DNA from: Mediterraneibacter agrestimuris
GTDB taxonomy: Bacteria > Bacillota > Clostridia > Lachnospirales > Lachnospiraceae
DNA length: 64,000 nt
Assembly (NCBI RefSeq): GCF_943193195.1
Contig: NZ_CALPDG010000007.1
Location: 55,186 to 119,185 of the forward strand
Direction of reading: 5' to 3'
Position numbers and translations under genes: made by a program. Positions 44,176-53,840 of this stretch are shown piece by piece; positions within the stretch are counted from its first letter, which is position 1; each line of letters begins with the position of its first letter. The notes beneath the pieces are model-generated. The model saw only the letters and a program-made list of their open reading frames with translations. It searched no databases and was not told the origin of the DNA.

Positions 44176-44886
44176 ATGGCAATGCTTGAGGTAAAAGATA
44201 TTGAAGTATATTACGGTGTGATTCAGGCGATCAAGGGCATTTCCTTTGAAGTCAATGAAGGAGAGGTCATTGCCCTGATCGGCGCCAACGGTGCGGGTAA
44301 GACAACGACACTGCATACGATTACAGGACTGCTGTCCCCAAAGAAAGGTTCCGTTTTATTTGAAGGGCAGGATATCACCAAGGTTCCGGCACACAAGATT
44401 GTATCGCTGGGAATGGCACATGTACCAGAGGGACGCCGTGTATTTGCAGAACTGTCTGTATACGAGAACCTGAAAATGGGAGCTTATACAAGAAAAGACA
44501 AGACGGAGATTGAGGAGTCATTACAGATGGTCTATAAGCGTTTCCCGCGTCTGGAAGAGAGAAAGAATCAGCTTGCAGGAACATTAAGCGGCGGAGAACA
44601 GCAGATGCTGGCAATGGGACGTGCCCTTATGTCCAAACCGAAGATCATCGTGATGGATGAACCTTCAATGGGGCTTTCTCCGATACTGGTCAACGAGATT
44701 TTTGACATTATCAAGGAAGTCAGCGCCAGTGGAACGACAGTTCTTCTGGTAGAGCAGAATGCGAAGAAAGCGTTATCCATTGCGGACCGTGCATATGTGC
44801 TTGAAACGGGCAAGATTGTGCTGGAAGGCGATGCGAACGAATTGATGAACGATGATTCTATTAAGAAAGCATATCTCGGAGAATAG
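44176..44886 (+). CDS. livF: Branched-chain amino-acid ABC ATPase LivF
   Basis: 236 residues. Walker A GANGAGKTTTLHTITG, LSGGEQQMLAMGRAL signature, Walker B IIVMDEPSMGLSP and LLVEQNAKKAL. HVPEGRRVFAELSVYENLKMGAY is a LivF hallmark. It is 11 bases after livG and is the second ATPase subunit. Confidence 0.93.
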   Translation: MAMLEVKDIEVYYGVIQAIKGISFEVNEGEVIALIGANGAGKTTTLHTITGLLSPKKGSVLFEGQDITKVPAHKIVSLGMAHVPEGRRVFAELSVYENLKMGAYTRKDKTEIEESLQMVYKRFPRLEERKNQLAGTLSGGEQQMLAMGRALMSKPKIIVMDEPSMGLSPILVNEIFDIIKEVSASGTTVLLVEQNAKKALSIADRAYVLETGKIVLEGDANELMNDDSIKKAYLGE

Positions 44887-44899
44887 GGGGATTCGTATC

Positions 44900-45535
44900 A
44901 TGGAAAATATTGTAGTAACGATTGCAAGACAGTATGGAAGCGGCGGTAAAACGATCGGAGAAATGTATGCAAAGGAACTGGGGATTCCGTGCTACGGACG
45001 GAATCTGCTCCAGATGGCGTCTGAGGAAAGCGGGATCAACCAGTTGTTGTTTAATCAGTTGGATGAGAAGCTTCGCAACAGTCCGTTGCTTCGCATGACA
45101 ACAGACATATATGATGGGAAGGTGATTCCGCCGGGAAGCAAGGATTTTGTATCAGCCAAGAATCTGTTTAATTATCAGGCAGAAGTCATCAAGCGTCTGG
45201 CGAAAACAGAGACATGTGTTATCGTAGGACGTGCAGCCGATTTTGTGCTGAAAGATTATCCGAACGTAGTCAGCGTATTTGTACATGCATCGCCGGAATT
45301 CAATCTGGACAGGGCGATGGAGCGCAATAGTATGACAACAGAGGAAATGAAGAAATTCATTGCAGTGACAGACAAGTACCGTGCAGATTATTACAAGCAT
45401 TATACGGGAAGAGAGTGGTCCGACGCAAGAAATTATGACCTCTGTTTAAACAGCGGAAAACTAGGATTTGAGAAATGCGTGGAGGAGATCAAAGCGTATA
45501 TAAAGGTGAGATTTGAGTTGCCAAGCATGCGATAA
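44900..45535 (+). CDS. Cytidylate-kinase-like protein
   Basis: 211 residues from ATG 44900 behind AGGGGG. The start VVTIARQYGSGGKTIGEMYA is the P-loop of the cytidylate kinase 2-like family, with CYGRNLLQMASEES and CVIVGRAADFVL typical of it. These proteins are common in gut Firmicutes, and their substrate is not established. The gene is 13 bases after livF and is probably co-transcribed, though no functional link to amino-acid uptake is evident. Confidence 0.8.
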   Translation: MENIVVTIARQYGSGGKTIGEMYAKELGIPCYGRNLLQMASEESGINQLLFNQLDEKLRNSPLLRMTTDIYDGKVIPPGSKDFVSAKNLFNYQAEVIKRLAKTETCVIVGRAADFVLKDYPNVVSVFVHASPEFNLDRAMERNSMTTEEMKKFIAVTDKYRADYYKHYTGREWSDARNYDLCLNSGKLGFEKCVEEIKAYIKVRFELPSMR

Positions 45536-45654
45536 AACAGACAGGAGATATAAATGAGTCAGCCGGGAAATTGCTATTTTCTGACTGACTTATTTCTTTA
45601 AATTCTGTTACAATTCAGTAATATATAAATCTTACAATAATGGGGAGGTTCTTT

Positions 45655-48600
45655 ATGTCATTGCAGTTTATTTTTGGTAATTCGGGAGCGGGAAAATCCC
45701 ACTTTTTATACAATTATATTGTGCAGGAGTCCATGGCGCATCCGGAATTGAACTATCTGGTTCTTGTTCCGGAGCAGTTCACTATGCAGACGCAGAAGGA
45801 CTTGTGTATGACACATCAAAGACATGGGATCATGAATATCGATGTGCTTAGTTTTGTGCGCCTTTCGCACCGTGTATTTGAAGAAACAGGACGAGGGACG
45901 AAGCGGATTCTGGATGATGAGGGGAAGAATCTGATCTTGCGGAAAATCGCCGGGCAATATGAAGACGAATTGAAGGTGCTGAAGGGCAACTTGAAAAAAC
46001 AGGGTTATATCAGTGAAGTAAAGTCGGTGATATCTGAGTTTACCCAGTATGGGATCGGATTTGAAGAATTGGATACATTTCTGGAGTCATTGGAGCCGGA
46101 GAGCTATCTGGCATATAAATTGAGAGACATCCGTAAGGTATATGAGGGGTTTGAAGACTACCTTTCTGATAAATATATTACGAAGGAAGAATTATTAGAT
46201 GTATTGAGCGATGCAGTGCCGGAATCTGCGCTTTTAAAAAACAGTGTCGTAGTACTGGATGGATTTACCGGATTTACCCCGGTACAGAACCGTCTGCTGG
46301 GAGAACTTCTGAAGGTGTGCCGTCAGGTGATCGTAACGGTGGTGATAGATGAAAGAGAAGATGCTTTTACCTATCGTCATCCCTATCAGTTGTTTGCGAT
46401 CAGTAAGCAGATGGTGACTTCGCTTGCAGCAATAGCAGGGAAATGTAAGACGGCGGTGGAGGAACCGGTCTGTCTGTATGAAAAGCCGGTGGTCAGATTT
46501 AAAGAGAATCCCATGCTGGGATTTCTGGAGGAAGAGTTGTTCCGGTATTCGGGACGAAAATATATTGTAGGGGAAGACAGCAGAAAGACAGAGAATGCAT
46601 CTCTGGCGATTTCCATTCATGCCACGAGAAATCCTCGGGAAGAAGCAGAATTTGTGGCTGCCAAAATACGGTGTCTTGTGCGGGAAAAGTGCTGTCGTTA
46701 CCGGGATATAGCGATTATCGCCAGTGATATGAATGCCTATGCAGATCAGTTAGAGGCGCAGTGCTGCGCTTATGGCGTACCGATTTTTATGGATCATAAG
46801 AAAAGCATACTCCTCAATGCATTTGTGGAGTATGTGCGGAGTCTTCTGGCAATGGAGGAGCAGAACTTTTCATATGAGAGTGTATTTCGGTTTTTACGAA
46901 CTGACATGACCGGATTTACCCGTGAAGAAGTGGACAAGCTGGAGAACTATGTCATTGCCCTTGGTCTGCGCGGTTATAAGAAATGGCAGGGCGCGTGGGT
47001 ACGAAGAACCTCCGGTGTAGGAGAAGAAGAGCTGGCAGAACTCAATCATCTGCGGGTGCGGTTTGTAGAAATGACAGACGGTCTGACGGGTATTTTAAAA
47101 AAGCGCGGCAAAACGATCCGAGATGTGACTCTGGCAGTCTATGAATTCTTACGCCGGGAGCAGATACAGGAACAGATTCAGGCAATGGAACTGAGATTTC
47201 AGGCAGAAGGTGAATTGGCTCTTGCGAAGGAGTACTCTCAGATTTATCGGATCGTGATTGATTTATTCGATAAGTTTGTAGAGCTTTTGGGAGAAGAAAG
47301 GATTTCGCTCAGGGATTACTGCGAGCTTCTGGACGCGGGACTGGAAGAGGCAAAGGTAGGAGTGATACCGCCAGGTCTGGATCAGGTCGTGATCGGAGAT
47401 ATGGAACGGACACGTTTGAATAATTTGAAAGTATTGTTCTTTGTAGGGGCAAATGATATGTTTCTTCCGGGCAACCTGGGGCAGGGAGGTCTGCTGTCTG
47501 AGCGTGACAGGGAGAAATTTGCCGGACAGAAACTGCCGCTTTCTCCGGGAATAAAAGAGAAAACATATATTCAGAAATTCTATTTATATATGAATCTGAC
47601 CAAGCCTTCAAAACAGCTTGTGATTTCCTATGCAAAGGCATCTGCGGAAGGGAAAGCGCTGCGTCCTGCATATCTGGTACAGGATCTGCTGCGGATGTTC
47701 CCGGAAATCAGTGTGACAGAAGAGGAAAATAAGAAACTGTCTGTACGGGAACTGACTTGGAGCGGCGGCATGAAAGAGCTTGCCGCGGGACTGCGGAACA
47801 GGCATCTGGGATTCAGTGATGAGTGGAAAGAGCTGTATACATGGTACACAGACGAGGAACGAAAGCGGGAGGAAACGACCGATGACCTTGTGATGGCTGA
47901 AAAGATAAAAATTCATCGTTTGCTGGATGCGGCTTTTTACCATAAAAGGGCAGAGCAGTTATCGAAAGACACTGCTCAGGAATTGTTTGGCGATTTAACC
48001 CGTGTGAGCGTGACCCGGCTGGAGCGGTTTGCGTCTTGTGCCTATGCACATTTTTTGACATACGGACTGCATCTGTCTGAACGGGAGCGGTATCAGTTTG
48101 AGCCTATGGATCTGGGAAATATTGCACATCAGTCTATGGAGCGTTTTGCAAGAAAGGCAGATGAAAGGCAGCTGGACTGGACAGAAATGTCCGATGAGGC
48201 GCAAAGTGGTCTGATTGAAGAAAGTGTGGAGGAAAGTATTGTAGATTATGGGAATACGGTGCTTTACAGTACGGCGCGTAATGAGTATATGATCACCCGG
48301 ATCAAGCGGTTGATCCGCCGCTCTGTATGGGCGTTGACAAAGCAGATGGAGAAAGGAGATTTCCGTCCGAGCGGATATGAGCTGAAGTTCGGAAGCGGTA
48401 AGATTGACCGGATTGATACTTGTGAGGATGACGGAACAGTTTATGTGAAGGTGACGGATTACAAGACGGGGACGAAGGCGTTTGATATTACGGCATTTTA
48501 TTACGGATTACAGATGCAGCTTCCGGTGTATCTGAATGCGGCTATGGAACTTGAGCAAAAGAAACACCATGGTGAAAATATTGTTCCGGCGGGAATCTTT

Positions 48601-49146
48601 TATTATCGCATGAAGGATCCGATCGTAGAGAAAGAGAAGAATGATACGGTGCTGGAAGAAAAACTTTTAAGAGAATTAAAGCTGGACGGACTGGTCAATG
48701 CAAAAGAAGCAGTGCTTCAGCACTTAGAAAGGGATCTGAGAGGATTTTCTTACCTGAATCCTATTGGACGCAATAACGATGGAAGTCTGAAAGCAAACTC
48801 TAAGGTGCTTTCAGAGGAAGACTTTCTGGAATTTCTGGAATATACGAAGCAGAAAGAATCCGAATTGAAGGCAGAGATGGCAGACGGCGCGGCAGGGGCG
48901 GAACCATATGAACTGGGGGATGGCACCGGATGTGATTACTGTGCCTACAGGGACATCTGTGGATTTGATATACGGATCGAGGGTTGTAATTACCGTACAC
49001 TGGAAAAATATTCCTCAGAGGAGGTAATGGCAAAGATCCGGAGTGCGCTGGGAAACGAAAAGAGCGGCGATCATGCAGAAAATATAGATGAGAAAGGTAA
49101 CAGTTCAGCCCAAGACTTTGCACTGGCTGCAAAGTCCGTGAAATAA
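45655..49146 (+). CDS. addB: ATP-dependent helicase/deoxyribonuclease subunit B
   Basis: 1163 residues from ATG 45655 behind GGGAGG. N-terminal ATP-site-like loop GNSGAGKSHFLYNYI and inactive helicase domains. The C-terminal nuclease shows GKIDRID and VTDYKTGTKAFD, and the iron-sulfur staple cysteines at FASCAYAHF and GCDYCAYRDICGFD. With AddA it resects double-strand breaks for RecA. The last 16 codons (GNSSAQDFALAAKSVK) and the stop are supplied by a palindromic repeat at 49097-49233, so the native C-terminus has been replaced or extended. Confidence 0.92.
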   Translation: MSLQFIFGNSGAGKSHFLYNYIVQESMAHPELNYLVLVPEQFTMQTQKDLCMTHQRHGIMNIDVLSFVRLSHRVFEETGRGTKRILDDEGKNLILRKIAGQYEDELKVLKGNLKKQGYISEVKSVISEFTQYGIGFEELDTFLESLEPESYLAYKLRDIRKVYEGFEDYLSDKYITKEELLDVLSDAVPESALLKNSVVVLDGFTGFTPVQNRLLGELLKVCRQVIVTVVIDEREDAFTYRHPYQLFAISKQMVTSLAAIAGKCKTAVEEPVCLYEKPVVRFKENPMLGFLEEELFRYSGRKYIVGEDSRKTENASLAISIHATRNPREEAEFVAAKIRCLVREKCCRYRDIAIIASDMNAYADQLEAQCCAYGVPIFMDHKKSILLNAFVEYVRSLLAMEEQNFSYESVFRFLRTDMTGFTREEVDKLENYVIALGLRGYKKWQGAWVRRTSGVGEEELAELNHLRVRFVEMTDGLTGILKKRGKTIRDVTLAVYEFLRREQIQEQIQAMELRFQAEGELALAKEYSQIYRIVIDLFDKFVELLGEERISLRDYCELLDAGLEEAKVGVIPPGLDQVVIGDMERTRLNNLKVLFFVGANDMFLPGNLGQGGLLSERDREKFAGQKLPLSPGIKEKTYIQKFYLYMNLTKPSKQLVISYAKASAEGKALRPAYLVQDLLRMFPEISVTEEENKKLSVRELTWSGGMKELAAGLRNRHLGFSDEWKELYTWYTDEERKREETTDDLVMAEKIKIHRLLDAAFYHKRAEQLSKDTAQELFGDLTRVSVTRLERFASCAYAHFLTYGLHLSERERYQFEPMDLGNIAHQSMERFARKADERQLDWTEMSDEAQSGLIEESVEESIVDYGNTVLYSTARNEYMITRIKRLIRRSVWALTKQMEKGDFRPSGYELKFGSGKIDRIDTCEDDGTVYVKVTDYKTGTKAFDITAFYYGLQMQLPVYLNAAMELEQKKHHGENIVPAGIFYYRMKDPIVEKEKNDTVLEEKLLRELKLDGLVNAKEAVLQHLERDLRGFSYLNPIGRNNDGSLKANSKVLSEEDFLEFLEYTKQKESELKAEMADGAAGAEPYELGDGTGCDYCAYRDICGFDIRIEGCNYRTLEKYSSEEVMAKIRSALGNEKSGDHAENIDEKGNSSAQDFALAAKSVK

Positions 49147-49233
49147 CGTACAGGTAGAGAAGCATCAAGCCACCACGAAGTGGTTTTGCATGGCTTGATG
49201 CCTGTAACAGGAAGCCGAAGGCTGAACTGTTAC
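49097..49233. repeat. MITE-like palindromic element overlapping the addB end
   Basis: 137 bases with perfect 14-bp inverted ends, GTAACAGTTCAGCC (49097-49110) and GGCTGAACTGTTAC (49220-49233). Inside are two further hairpins: GACTTTGCA/TGCAAAGTC near 49113-49135, and GCATCAAGCCA (49162-49172)/TGGCTTGATGC (49191-49201). A copy with 4 differences in 82 bases starts at 63919, and a partial inverted copy ends at 53401. No transposase is inside, so movement, if any, would need help in trans. Confidence 0.85.
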
Positions 49234-49268
49234 TGAGAAAGGGTTACACAGATAGAAGGAGCGGTTTG

Positions 49269-52200
49269 ATGGGTGTGCAATGGACAACAGAACAACAGAA
49301 AGTAATAGAATTAAGGAACAGGAATATCCTTGTGTCCGCGGCGGCAGGTTCCGGTAAGACCGCCGTACTTGTAGAGCGTATTATCCGGATGTTGACAGAT
49401 GAAACTGCTCCGGTGGATGTGGACCGCCTGCTTATCGTGACATTTACCGAAGCGGCAGCAGCAGAAATGAAGGAGCGTATCCGAGGGGCAATTGAAGTGG
49501 CGTTGGAACAGAATCCGGGAAATGTGCATTTGCAGCGGCAGGCAACATTGATTCATAGTGCGCAGATTACGACCATTCACAGTTTCTGCCTGTCGGTGAT
49601 CCGGGAACATTTTCATGTGATCGATATAGATCCGGGATTTCGTATTGCAGAAGAAGGAGAGTTAAAACTGCTAAAGCGAGATGTACTGGAGAATCTGCTG
49701 GAGGAATGTTATGCCGGTGGAACAGAGGAATTTCTGGAACTGGTGGAGAAATTGGGAGACGGGAGAACGGATAAGAAGCTGGAGGAGTTGATTTTACAAC
49801 TATACGAATATTCCCGCAGCTATCCCCAGCCGGAAAAGTGGCTTAGAGAGTGCGTGGAACAGTATGTACAATGTAAAGCATTTATGGGAAAAGCAGAAGA
49901 ACGGATACACCAGTATCTGCAGGATATGCAAAGGGTTTTGGACACTGGAAGGAAAGTATGCGAGGAACCGGACGGACCTTATATGTATGCAGAAATGCTG
50001 GAATCTGATCAGGCGCAGATTGAGAAGGTCATACAGGCGGAGCATTTTGAAAGTATGTATGAGCATATGGCAGCTTTGAAGTGGAAAGCCCTTTCTCGAA
50101 AAAAGGACGAGTCTGTATCGGCAGAAAAAAGAGAAGCGGTAAAAACGCTGAGGGATTCTGTAAAAAAAATGACGAAAGATTTGATATCTGCCTATTTTTA
50201 TGAAGAGCCGCAGGAACTGTTTCAGGATATGGCAGATGCCGGTCGGACCATGGATGTACTTGCAAAACTGGTGAATCAGTTTGCAAAAGCATTTGCAGAG
50301 GAAAAGCAGAGAAAAAATCTGATTGATTTTGGAGATATGGAGCAGTTTGCTCTTCGGATATTGACTGTGGAACAGGATGGGGCGCTGGTTCCATCGGTTA
50401 CGGCAAGGGAATATCAGGAGCAGTTTTATGAGGTCATGATCGACGAATATCAGGACAGCAATCTGATACAGGAGGCAATTCTGACAAGTGTGTCTACAGT
50501 GAGTCAGGGGAAAAACAACATTTTCATGGTAGGAGATGTGAAACAGAGTATCTACCGTTTCCGTCTGTCCAGACCAGAACTGTTTATGGAGAAATATGAT
50601 TTGTATTCTACAGAAGACGGGGAAAAGCAGAGGATCGATCTTCACAAGAATTTCCGGAGCCGGAGTGAGGTGCTGGATGGAGTCAATTATATTTTCCGGC
50701 AGATCATGTGCAAGGATCTGGGCGGAATTCAGTACGATGATAAGGTGGCACTGAATCCGGGCGCAGAGTTTGAGCCGGATATGGACGAAGAAGGGGCATC
50801 CCGTCAGAAGATGGAACTGATCTTGGTGAATCCAGATTGGCAGAAAGAAGCCGGGGACGGCGGCGATGTGGGAGAACAAGGCGCAGTTTTGGAAAAAGGG
50901 GCGGCAGAGGAACGTGGAAGAGGCGAGGAAATCGAAGAGACTGCCAGAAGGCTGGAAGCAAGGATCATCGCCCGAAGAATTAGGGAAATGGTACGCACAG
51001 CAAATGTGACAGATAAAAAAACAGGGAAGCTCCGCCGCGCGGAGTACAGGGATATTGTTATCCTGACACGGAGTATCAAAGGCTGGGCAGATGTATTTTC
51101 AGCAGTTCTTGCGGAGGAAGGCGTACCTGCGTATGCCGGAAGCAAGGAGGGGTATTTTGAGACGTATGAAGTCAGTATTCTTCTGGACTATTTACAGCTC
51201 TTGGATAACCAGAGGCAGGATCTGCCTCTGGCAGCAGTTCTGACCTCACCTTTTGTAGGCTTAAGCGCACAGGAGCTGGCTGAGATCCGGCTGGCGGCAA
51301 AGGACGGCTCCTTTTACGAAGCGGCAGAAAGGCTGGCACAATGCAGTCAGACGGCAGAAAGCGGTACGCATGCGCAGAGCATCTGTAAAAAATTAAGACG
51401 ATTTTATAAACAGCTTACACAGTTTCGGGAAATCGTTCCTTACACAGCAATCCACGAATTATTGCGGAAGCTGACGGAAGAAACCGGATATGGATTGTAT
51501 ATTGCGGCGATGCCGGGCGGAGAGCAGCGTCTGGCGAATCTGGATATGCTGGTGGAAAAGGCGTCTGCTTTTGAAGGAACCAGTTATAAGGGTTTGTTCA
51601 ATTTTGTAAGGTATATTGAGCAATTGCAGAAATATGATGTGGATTACGGAGAAGCGAATCTTGCCGATGAACAGGCAAATACCGTACGGATCATGAGTAT
51701 TCATAAGAGTAAGGGATTGGAATTTCCAATCGTATTTGCAGCCGGGATGGGAAAACAGTTTAACACGCGTGATGTGACAGGAAGTATGATTATTCATCCG
51801 GAGCTGGGCGTTGGGCTGGATGCAGTGGATCTGGAACGGAGAACGAAGATACCGACCATTTTGAAAAAAGTGATCCAACAGGAAGTAAAGCTGGAAAATC
51901 TTGGGGAAGAGCTGCGGGTGCTTTATGTCGCCCTGACCCGTGCAAAAGAAAAATTAATTATGATCGGGCAGGCGGGAGAAAAGCAGCTTATGCAGGTGAT
52001 CGGATCCGGGGACGGGACGCAGCCAAGAGCTAGTCAGGAGCCGGAAGGTGAAAGTTTTCCGTTTCATCAGCTTGCCGGGGCAAAGAGTTATCTGGACTGG
52101 GTACTTCCGGCGCTGCTTTGGGAAGATGCGCCTGTGGCTATCGGTGTGATGGGCAGACAGGAAATCGAACTGGCAGAAAAGGAGGAAGATCTGGGTGATG

Positions 52201-52961
52201 TACTTGCGAGAGATGTGCTGGAACATTGGAACCGGGGAGCGGTATATGACGGGGAGCTGAGGAAACATTTGGAGCAGCAGTCTGCGTATCTGTATCCTTA
52301 TGCAGATGAACAGAAATTAAAACTGAAATTTACCGTATCTGAATTGAAGAAACGGGTATATTTGAAGGAAGAGAGTGGGGAACTTCTGTATGAAGAACCC
52401 GAAGTAGTTCCTTTGATCCCACAGTTTCTGCGGGAAGAAGAGGAACTGACCGGAGCATCGAGGGGAAGCGCCTACCATAAACTGCTGGAACTGCTGGATT
52501 TTAGGAAGGAATATGAGGAAAGATCCCTTGCAGATGCCGTTACAAAGTTAAAAGAAGAGAAAAAATTGTCAGATGAGATGGCAGACTGCATTCGGATAAC
52601 GGATATTCTGGAGTTTCTGCACTGCGGCGCGGGAGTCCGTATGCAAAAGGCAGCGGTGCAGTCGAAGCTGTTCAAAGAGCAGCCGTTCGTGCTGGGAGTT
52701 CATGCGGAAGAAATCTATCCCGATATCACAAGCGATGAAACCATTCTGGTACAGGGAATCATTGACGTATATTTTGAAGAAGAGGGAGAACTGGTAGTAT
52801 TGGACTATAAAACGGATAACGTCCGTACCGCAGAGCAATTAAAAGAGAAATATCATGCCCAGCTTGATTATTATGCTCAGGCATTGGAACAGCTGCTTCA
52901 GAAAAGAGTCAAAGAAAAAATTATATATTCATTTACATTGGGAGAAGAGATTTCAGTATAA
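49269..52961 (+). CDS. addA: ATP-dependent helicase/nuclease subunit A
   Basis: 1230 residues from ATG 49269 (AAGGAG, 7-base gap). UvrD-type helicase: Walker A SAAAGSGKTAVLVERI, TFTEAAAAEMKERI, Walker B IDEYQDSN, VGDVKQSIYRFRLSRPELF, MSIHKSKGLEFPIVF and LYVALTRAKEKL. The C-terminal RecB-like nuclease shows GIIDVYFEEEGELVVLDYKT. It partners AddB in break repair. The insertion-like stretch near residues 520-560, rich in Gly and Glu (GDVGEQGAVLEKGAAEERGR), is low-complexity and probably a surface loop. Confidence 0.95.
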   Translation: MGVQWTTEQQKVIELRNRNILVSAAAGSGKTAVLVERIIRMLTDETAPVDVDRLLIVTFTEAAAAEMKERIRGAIEVALEQNPGNVHLQRQATLIHSAQITTIHSFCLSVIREHFHVIDIDPGFRIAEEGELKLLKRDVLENLLEECYAGGTEEFLELVEKLGDGRTDKKLEELILQLYEYSRSYPQPEKWLRECVEQYVQCKAFMGKAEERIHQYLQDMQRVLDTGRKVCEEPDGPYMYAEMLESDQAQIEKVIQAEHFESMYEHMAALKWKALSRKKDESVSAEKREAVKTLRDSVKKMTKDLISAYFYEEPQELFQDMADAGRTMDVLAKLVNQFAKAFAEEKQRKNLIDFGDMEQFALRILTVEQDGALVPSVTAREYQEQFYEVMIDEYQDSNLIQEAILTSVSTVSQGKNNIFMVGDVKQSIYRFRLSRPELFMEKYDLYSTEDGEKQRIDLHKNFRSRSEVLDGVNYIFRQIMCKDLGGIQYDDKVALNPGAEFEPDMDEEGASRQKMELILVNPDWQKEAGDGGDVGEQGAVLEKGAAEERGRGEEIEETARRLEARIIARRIREMVRTANVTDKKTGKLRRAEYRDIVILTRSIKGWADVFSAVLAEEGVPAYAGSKEGYFETYEVSILLDYLQLLDNQRQDLPLAAVLTSPFVGLSAQELAEIRLAAKDGSFYEAAERLAQCSQTAESGTHAQSICKKLRRFYKQLTQFREIVPYTAIHELLRKLTEETGYGLYIAAMPGGEQRLANLDMLVEKASAFEGTSYKGLFNFVRYIEQLQKYDVDYGEANLADEQANTVRIMSIHKSKGLEFPIVFAAGMGKQFNTRDVTGSMIIHPELGVGLDAVDLERRTKIPTILKKVIQQEVKLENLGEELRVLYVALTRAKEKLIMIGQAGEKQLMQVIGSGDGTQPRASQEPEGESFPFHQLAGAKSYLDWVLPALLWEDAPVAIGVMGRQEIELAEKEEDLGDVLARDVLEHWNRGAVYDGELRKHLEQQSAYLYPYADEQKLKLKFTVSELKKRVYLKEESGELLYEEPEVVPLIPQFLREEEELTGASRGSAYHKLLELLDFRKEYEERSLADAVTKLKEEKKLSDEMADCIRITDILEFLHCGAGVRMQKAAVQSKLFKEQPFVLGVHAEEIYPDITSDETILVQGIIDVYFEEEGELVVLDYKTDNVRTAEQLKEKYHAQLDYYAQALEQLLQKRVKEKIIYSFTLGEEISV

Positions 52962-52982
52962 AAAGTGAAAGGGTGAAAAGTT

Positions 52983-53252
52983 ATGTTTTTGGAAAGCTGT
53001 ATTATATTGATCAATGTTATTACTTTTTTATTGTTTGGTGAAGATAAAAAAAGAGCCAGACAGAATAAATACCGTATTCCGGAACGGACTCTTTTACTTT
53101 TTGCATTCTTTGGGGGCGCCTTTGGCGCCCTGATTGGAATGAAAACATTTCATCACAAGACCCGTAAACGGAAATTTCGCATTGGAGTGCCGATGTTTTT
53201 GATAATGCAATTATTGGTTTTGTTTTTTCTTTTTGTCTTACATAATTCTTAA
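52983..53252 (+). CDS. DUF1294 small membrane protein
   Basis: 89 residues: one helix at each end and a conserved middle (NKYRIPERTLLLFAFFGGAF followed by GALIGMKTFHHKTRKRKF) that defines DUF1294. Function is unknown. It is 21 bases after addA with a GAAAGG-type ribosome site, so it is likely the tail of that transcript. The terminator at 53293 follows. Confidence 0.85.
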   Translation: MFLESCIILINVITFLLFGEDKKRARQNKYRIPERTLLLFAFFGGAFGALIGMKTFHHKTRKRKFRIGVPMFLIMQLLVLFFLFVLHNS

Positions 53253-53259
53253 GAAATTC

Positions 53260-53401
53260 GTAACTATTCAGCCTATCGGCTTCATAGTTACAAAATCCGC
53301 CCTATTTTAAGATCACCTACGGTGAAAGGGCGGATTCTTTTTTCCATCACGCAGTCTTACGGACTTTGCAGCAAGTGCAAAGTCCTGCGCCGAACTGTTA
53401 C
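53260..53401. repeat. Composite palindromic element with an internal terminator
   Basis: Left end GTAACTATTCAGCC, TATC, then GGCTTCATAGTTAC is a self-complementary hairpin. The right end carries GGACTTTGCA...TGCAAAGTCC and CGAACTGTTAC, an inverted partial copy of the 49097-49233 element (about 45 bases). A terminator sits between them. It appears to be a hybrid of two members of the same repeat family. Confidence 0.75.
53293..53343 (+). terminator. Strong terminator after addBA-DUF1294
   Basis: AATCCGCCC (53294-53302) and GGGCGGATT (53328-53336) form a 9-bp GC-rich stem with a 25-base loop that has its own CACC/GGTG pairing, then CTTTTTTTT. Confidence 0.85.
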
Positions 53402-53424
53402 AGAAATTTTTCTAAATTTTCTTA

Positions 53425-53491
53425 TTGACAAATAATATTATACAGAATATAATATAGACACAAACATAATATTAATAAAAGCATAATATTA
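53425..53491 (+). promoter_or_regulatory. Consensus promoter with three ATAATATTA words (PadR gene)
   Basis: TTGACA (53425-53430), 17 bases, TATAAT (53448-53453) match consensus perfectly. The palindromic word ATAATATTAT or ATAATATTA occurs at 53432-53441, 53466-53474 and 53483-53491, within and after the promoter. A perfect promoter covered by three symmetric words suggests tight repression by the PadR product. Confidence 0.7.
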
Positions 53492-53516
53492 CAAAAAGCA
53501 AAAACGAGGTGATCAT

Positions 53517-53840
53517 ATGGTATTTAATACCGGCGCTGCGCTTCTGGACGCAATCGTTCTTGCAGTTGTTTCACACGAGGCAGAAGGAACATACGGATAC
53601 AAGATCACGCAAGATGTGAGAAAGGCGATCGACGTATCTGAGTCCACACTGTATCCTGTCCTCAGGAGACTGCAAAAAGATGAATGTCTGGAAGTATATG
53701 ACAGACAATTTGACGGGAGAAACAGGAGATACTATAAAACAACAGAAAAAGGGATGGCACAGTTGAATTTATACAAAGTAGAATGGAAGAATTATTCAAA
53801 GAAGATTCAGGAACTATTTGAGGGAGGTGAGGCTATATGA
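53517..53840 (+). CDS. PadR-family transcriptional regulator
   Basis: 107 residues, a small winged helix with a C-terminal dimer helix. AALLDAIVLAVVSHEAEGTYGYKI, then DVSESTLYPVLRRLQKDECLEVYD and GRNRRYYKTTEKGMAQL is the complete PadR motif set. It overlaps the DUF1700 gene by four bases, the usual arrangement in Firmicutes in which PadR controls an envelope-stress-like module. Confidence 0.92.
   Translation: MVFNTGAALLDAIVLAVVSHEAEGTYGYKITQDVRKAIDVSESTLYPVLRRLQKDECLEVYDRQFDGRNRRYYKTTEKGMAQLNLYKVEWKNYSKKIQELFEGGEAI

Noticed and set aside
45557..45586. AGTCAG/CTGACT hairpin after the cytidylate-kinase-like gene as a terminator
   Set aside because: Only a 6-bp stem with an 18-base loop and an interrupted T tract; too weak to claim.
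49800..50879. 359-codon minus-strand frame inside addA
   Set aside because: It lies wholly within helicase motifs of addA, is rich in Cys/His/Phe as expected of antisense reading, and matches no family.
53293..53343. Possible riboswitch ahead of the PadR gene
   Set aside because: The structure is a simple stem with a T run placed before the PadR promoter, so it terminates the upstream transcript.
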